NCBI RefSeq assembly: GCF_047511655.1
Contig: NC_133397.1
Span: forward strand, 125,081,308-125,145,307
From: Castor canadensis
Lineage: Eukaryota > Chordata > Mammalia > Rodentia > Castoridae
Reading direction: 5' to 3'
DNA length: 64,000 bases
Below, in pieces: positions 60,001 to 64,000 of this stretch (position 1 is its first letter; each line of letters starts with the position of its first letter). The notes under the pieces were generated by a model. It ran no database searches. It had not been told where the DNA came from and saw nothing but the letters and a program-made list of their open reading frames with translations. A program made the position numbers and the translations under genes.

Positions 60001-63000
60001 TACTTTTATTTTCTGACTAAATTAGAGTCGGTTGCTAGGATCTGAGAATGGAGGGTATTTGGATTAAGTACAATTCTGGTGAAAAGAACAGGGAATGCAG
60101 TTGTGTATGAAGATAATATGAATAAACAAATAACTGCACCAACAACAAAGCAAATAAATGAGTGCCTCAGCAGACATACAGCATGCAAATTGAGCCATGT
60201 GATAGTCCCGCTTTAGTGGACAGAGGAATCTTATGCCCGATTTGGGTTATCACACTTAAAACAAATGCACATCTTGAAAACATGTTTATTAGATTCTATG
60301 TGAAACACTCTAATTCCTAAGCAGTGGGAATATAAAGATGAATAAGAGTTCTGGCCTTCTGATATTTATTCTAGCTGGAATGATAAATTTAAGTTCTGTA
60401 GCACAAATGAGAGATAGCAAAAGCTGTCTTGAGGAACAAGAATTTCAGCATTGGTATTGGATACTAAGTGATAAATGAAAGTTCACCAGGAGAAGAGTAA
60501 AAAGGAATCACAAATGACCTTCTGAAGAGACAGAGATAACTAATGGCCAAGCATGGGTAGAAGGGAAGACAGTAGACCAAGATGAGACAGAGGTGAACAA
60601 TGAAGTCTAACTAAGGACCAGTCTTTAAGCCCAGTCCTATGTCATTGCAATCTAAATATCAAAAGGTCTAGAAACCACCTTGTATGGGTTGAATGAAGGA
60701 AATGGGCTGTTTTATCCTGAAAAGAAGTATATGGAACCCAAAGTGTCACCACGTCATTGAGGAGCTGTCTTAAGCATACAAATTTTTAGCCTACATGCTT
60801 ACACAACTCAGGAAGAAATTACTAATGATGGACTAACTCCCACCAGAGAATAGGATGCTTTGTAAAGAAAGTAAGTTCTCAGTCACTTGCAGTGTTATTC
60901 AAGTTGGTCTGGAAACCTGCAAATTGAAGTAACTGAGGAGGAATTTGTGTTATTGGAACTTTAAGGCTGACTATAGGGTTTTTACTATTTTTTTTAATTC
61001 GTTTTGTAGGGCATGGTCTCCCAAGATATGGGGTCAATAGCAGTAGACAATGAAACTTGCCACTCCTCTCTCCTTTCAGGAAAACTTTTATAGGCTTCTG
61101 AAAAGAATATAGCTTCCAATTCGAGTTTTAGGTCAAATCCTACTCCAGTGATTTTTACCATCACATCTTAATAATCAAATCCTTTCTATCTTGTCATCTT
61201 CCATAATCATGCTGACTTTGAGGGAATAAAAATCCGCAGACTGGTGTCTGACCACAATGGTTTCTTCCATCTCAGAATAAGTGCCTTCACCCCTATTTCT
61301 TTCTTTCCTCCCCAACCTAGTCTACATTTTCAGAACCGGAGTTTTTGCTCATCCTCCTCTTCAACATTTTGGTGAAAAACTAATGTACTTGATGAATTCC
61401 AAACTTAAGTTAACCCCAACTTTTACTCTCTATACTCTTGTACCCTGACGGTCAGGAAAAGAGTTTCTTTTTGCAACTCTCTGGGTTGATGTGGCAACAC
61501 TTTCTGTACTTGACAATCTTAGCTGAGTCCTCGCCATGGTAATTAACTCTATTTGGCCAGCTCATATTTCCCTGCCTGGGTATTCCAAGTGTTGTCCCTC
61601 GTCAAGACTATTCAAAGGCTAACCAGATGATCTTACCTTGGATTTCACGGGCAAATGTAAAAACATCTAGTATTCTTCTTTTTCTCACCACAACTTTCAA
61701 AATTATAATACTCATCTTCATCCTTACCTCTTTGCATTTTGACCAAGGATATTAAGTTATGCTCTACAACCCATCCCATTATGAATCTTGTATCACTAAC
61801 TAACATCTCCCCACTATCCTTTTTTCTTTCCTCTGAAAATGAGAACTATTCCAGTGATGTTTTTACTTTTATCTAGTTCTCTTAATAGGATGTGAGGAGA
61901 CAAGGATACCCAGAGGCCTTACTATTTGCTCGGTGAAAGTGATCATAAAGATACGAAGTAGAAATGGTAGTGTGGAAGGGAGGTTGAAAAATCTCAGATT
62001 GAAGAGATTAACTCAGGATAGTGGCTGACGTTATCACATAACACAAGAAACATGCCCTATCGCTTCCTCTAGAACTAAAGGGCCCAACTAGAACCACTGA
62101 CACGAATTGCCCCAGGCACCCGCGGGATGAACACCTCCCTGTCTGCTTCCCGAGTCACTAGCTTCAAATTCAAAGTCAGGCACTGGTGCAGCTGATTGAC
62201 CAAGACAAGCTCAGATGCAACACTGTATTTGGCAAGTACTTGTCATTTTGAGTGTCTGATTAGAGAAAAACCACCTAAGCATTGGAAGGAGGGTTGAATC
62301 ATGGAGTGCAAATACAATGTGGTTTCTTCTCAGGCTATGGATTTCTGGACACAAACGTTATATTTTTCTATCACTTCTTTATCTTTTTTCACATTGAATG
62401 CCCCCAAATTTTAGTCATCTACTCAAGCTTTAAACCACCTACAAATTAAATACAAATGCCTATCCTAGCACAAGCCTCTAGCAAAACCATATAGACCAAA
62501 GCCAATAGCAAAGTTTGGGGAACACCAGGAGAAAGACCTTCAAGTTTGAAGTTAATCTTAACGGATGCCCACTGACAAGGAAATTTGATGAGTTATGGAG
62601 ATGATTAACTGTGCTCCTGCCAAGTCTGCCATGTTTTTCTATCCTATTCCAAATCAAATAAAACCCATGTGCACTATGTTGACAATACCATCTAAGAACT
62701 ATCACAAAAGAGGGTGGGTGGCAATTTTCACTTGGTATTTTTTTCTTCTTTGTAAGCCAAGGATGGAAAATCAGAACAGAAAGATGGAGGAAATGTCTCC
62801 TGGGAAGAATGGGAAATGGAACAATCATAAAGCATCTGTTAAGAGAACAACAGGCCCAATAGGTAATCCAGAAGACCTGTATGATTCCATGCCAGCTGGT
62901 GTAAGGTGCCATGAAAGAGGGTGTGTCAAATAGAGAATGTGGCTAAAGACCTGAAGCAAAATCGTCACCAGACATGATTTGTTCCAAATATATTACTTTG

Positions 63001-63186
63001 AAAACCAACAGGTGTCAAGTCATTCATAACTTCAGAGAACCCAGAACTGCTGGCAAACGGCTCTCTACCTTTAGACTCACAATTTGTCCCAACTGGGGTC
63101 CCCTGCAGCTTCAGAACTGGCACACCAGGCAAGAGCTCTGTAGCAAGAGGCTTTTTCAAACTGCATTTTTTTTTCAGCAGTTAAAT
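60001..63186. other. no feature firmly recognised, about 3.2 kb
   Basis: 60240-60600 resembles an unassigned old repeat ('gcagtgggaatataaagatg'). 61300-61860 is pyrimidine-richer and may continue old LINE material. 62478-62933 is open on both strands (minus 144 codons, plus 112 codons) with no recognisable motif (see findings). Nothing I can call a gene. Confidence 0.4.
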
Positions 63187-63281
63187 CTGAGCTCTAACAT
63201 TTGGCAGGTCTCCTTGCTAACATTTGGCAATAATTGTTTATCAAATGCTAACAAGGAATGCTGCCAAATGTAACAGCTCTG
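63187..63281. other. 95-nt near-palindromic hairpin, MITE or pre-miRNA-like
   Basis: The arm ctaacatttggcag (63194-63207) pairs with ctgccaaatgtaacag (63261-63276), and tccttgctaacatttg (63211-63226) with caaatgctaacaagga (63242-63257). Outer ends gagct (63189-63193) and agctc (63275-63279) also pair. About 40 nt per arm, roughly a quarter mismatched and mostly in small internal loops, and a loop of about 15 nt (63227-63241). No gene evidence nearby. Confidence 0.8.
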
Positions 63282-63688
63282 ACTGAACCATCTAAAATAT
63301 AATATTGAGGCAAAAGTCTGCAGACATGTGCTCAATCCTTTCTGACTAATCCTAGAAATAGGATCCTGTACCCTTGGTCACCAGACCATGCTGCACCACT
63401 GCAGGGAAGCAAAAGACCAGATTCTGCTTCCTCTGAATGCTGCATATACTTTCCCTTCATTTCTAAGGGAGCCTGCAAAAGAAAGAGGCCTGATGAACAT
63501 AGAGATGGAAATTTACAACAGGCTAGAGACCATGTGCATTGTAACTTCAATTTGGATGCAAATTTGTGAAAGATTGGGCAGCACAATCAAGGCTGAATTA
63601 CCTTTGACAGGCTAGCCATTTTTAGTCAAGCCGATCCCCTTTCTTGTTATCCCTTGGAAAGCCTCATGTTTTTTAACTTATTTGTTTC
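63282..63688. other. no feature recognised
   Basis: Frames of 84 (minus) and 75 (plus) codons overlap here without signatures. Confidence 0.5.
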
Positions 63689-64000
63689 CTTTTTTCTTTG
63701 ATAATGTTGGGGTTTGAGTTCAAGGCCTTGTGTTTGCTAGGCAGGCCCTTTACCACTTGAGCCATATCCCCAGCCCCTTTTGTTAGTTATTTTTCAAATA
63801 GGGTCATGCATTTTTGCTCAGGCAAGCCTGGACCACAATCCTCCCATGTAAGCCCCCCTTGTAGCTGAGATGTTGGGCACAGTACAACACCACACTCAGC
63901 TTTTTATTAAGTGAGATGGGGGGGTCTCACTAACTTTTTGGCTGATCTGACCTCAAACTGGATCCTCCAGGTCTCCCAAGTAGCTGGGATTATAGGCATG
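63689..64000 (-). mobile_element. composite B1-ID SINE, minus strand, cut by window end
   Basis: gttggggtttgagttcaagg (about 63707) and 'ctttaccacttgagccatat' give the ID complement; 'gctcaggcaagcctggacca' and later 'caagtagctgggattatagg' (about 63977) give two B1-like complements. The 5' end of the SINE lies beyond position 64000. Confidence 0.93.

Overview
The window looks like a gene-poor stretch of a mammalian nuclear genome, most likely from a rodent. I find no convincing protein-coding gene, exon, rRNA, tRNA, CRISPR array or operon. Open frames are short (mostly 60-150 codons), overlap each other on both strands, and mostly coincide with repeats. The rodent assignment rests on many ID-type tRNA-derived SINEs, B1-type 7SL-derived SINEs, and a composite SINE in which a B1-like unit is followed by an ID-like unit. 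From memory, this composite and the recurring young L1 3' ends resemble beaver (Castor, Castorimorpha) repeats; that is recollection and not a database result.

Layout. 1-2.4 kb: L1 ORF2 3' half and 3'UTR running in from the left edge, interrupted by a 140-bp foreign segment. 2.5-3.2 kb: a young minus-strand L1 3' end with a perfect 16-bp target-site duplication. 3.9-5.35 kb: an old mammalian repeat, a Tigger-like DNA transposon fossil and a 153-bp L1 stub with duplicated target. 5.4-8.1 kb: decayed ancient L1M/HAL1 material. 8.3-21.3 kb: scattered SINEs, MIRs, L1 tails, a HAL1-like ORF1 relic (14.7-16.0 kb) and an ancient minus-strand L1 split by a composite SINE (18.9-20.2 kb). 21.3-39 kb: mostly unassigned AT-rich sequence with a few SINEs, microsatellites and one GC-richer, 3'UTR-like block at 26.4-27.2 kb. 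39.1-41.2 kb: an L2/MIR cluster with a large inverted duplication, then a decayed minisatellite built on GATA motifs. 42.4-46.5 kb: a long L1 copy with a twin-priming inversion. 46.5-64 kb: more L1 tails, MIRs, composite SINEs, an L2-like LINE relic (59.3-60.0 kb) and a near-palindromic 95-nt hairpin (63.2 kb).

No set of genes works together here. What can be read is a layered insertion history: L2, MIR, hAT and Tigger fossils are oldest, then L1M/HAL1, then rodent L1 and SINEs, with the minus-strand L1 at 2.5 kb apparently among the youngest. The observations most worth a second look are the inverted duplication at 39.4-40.4 kb, the hairpin at 63.2 kb, the 52-bp SINE head without a tail at 55.07 kb, and the DNA-transposon-like segment inside a younger L1 at 0.75 kb. 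I did not find evidence of a new biological system.
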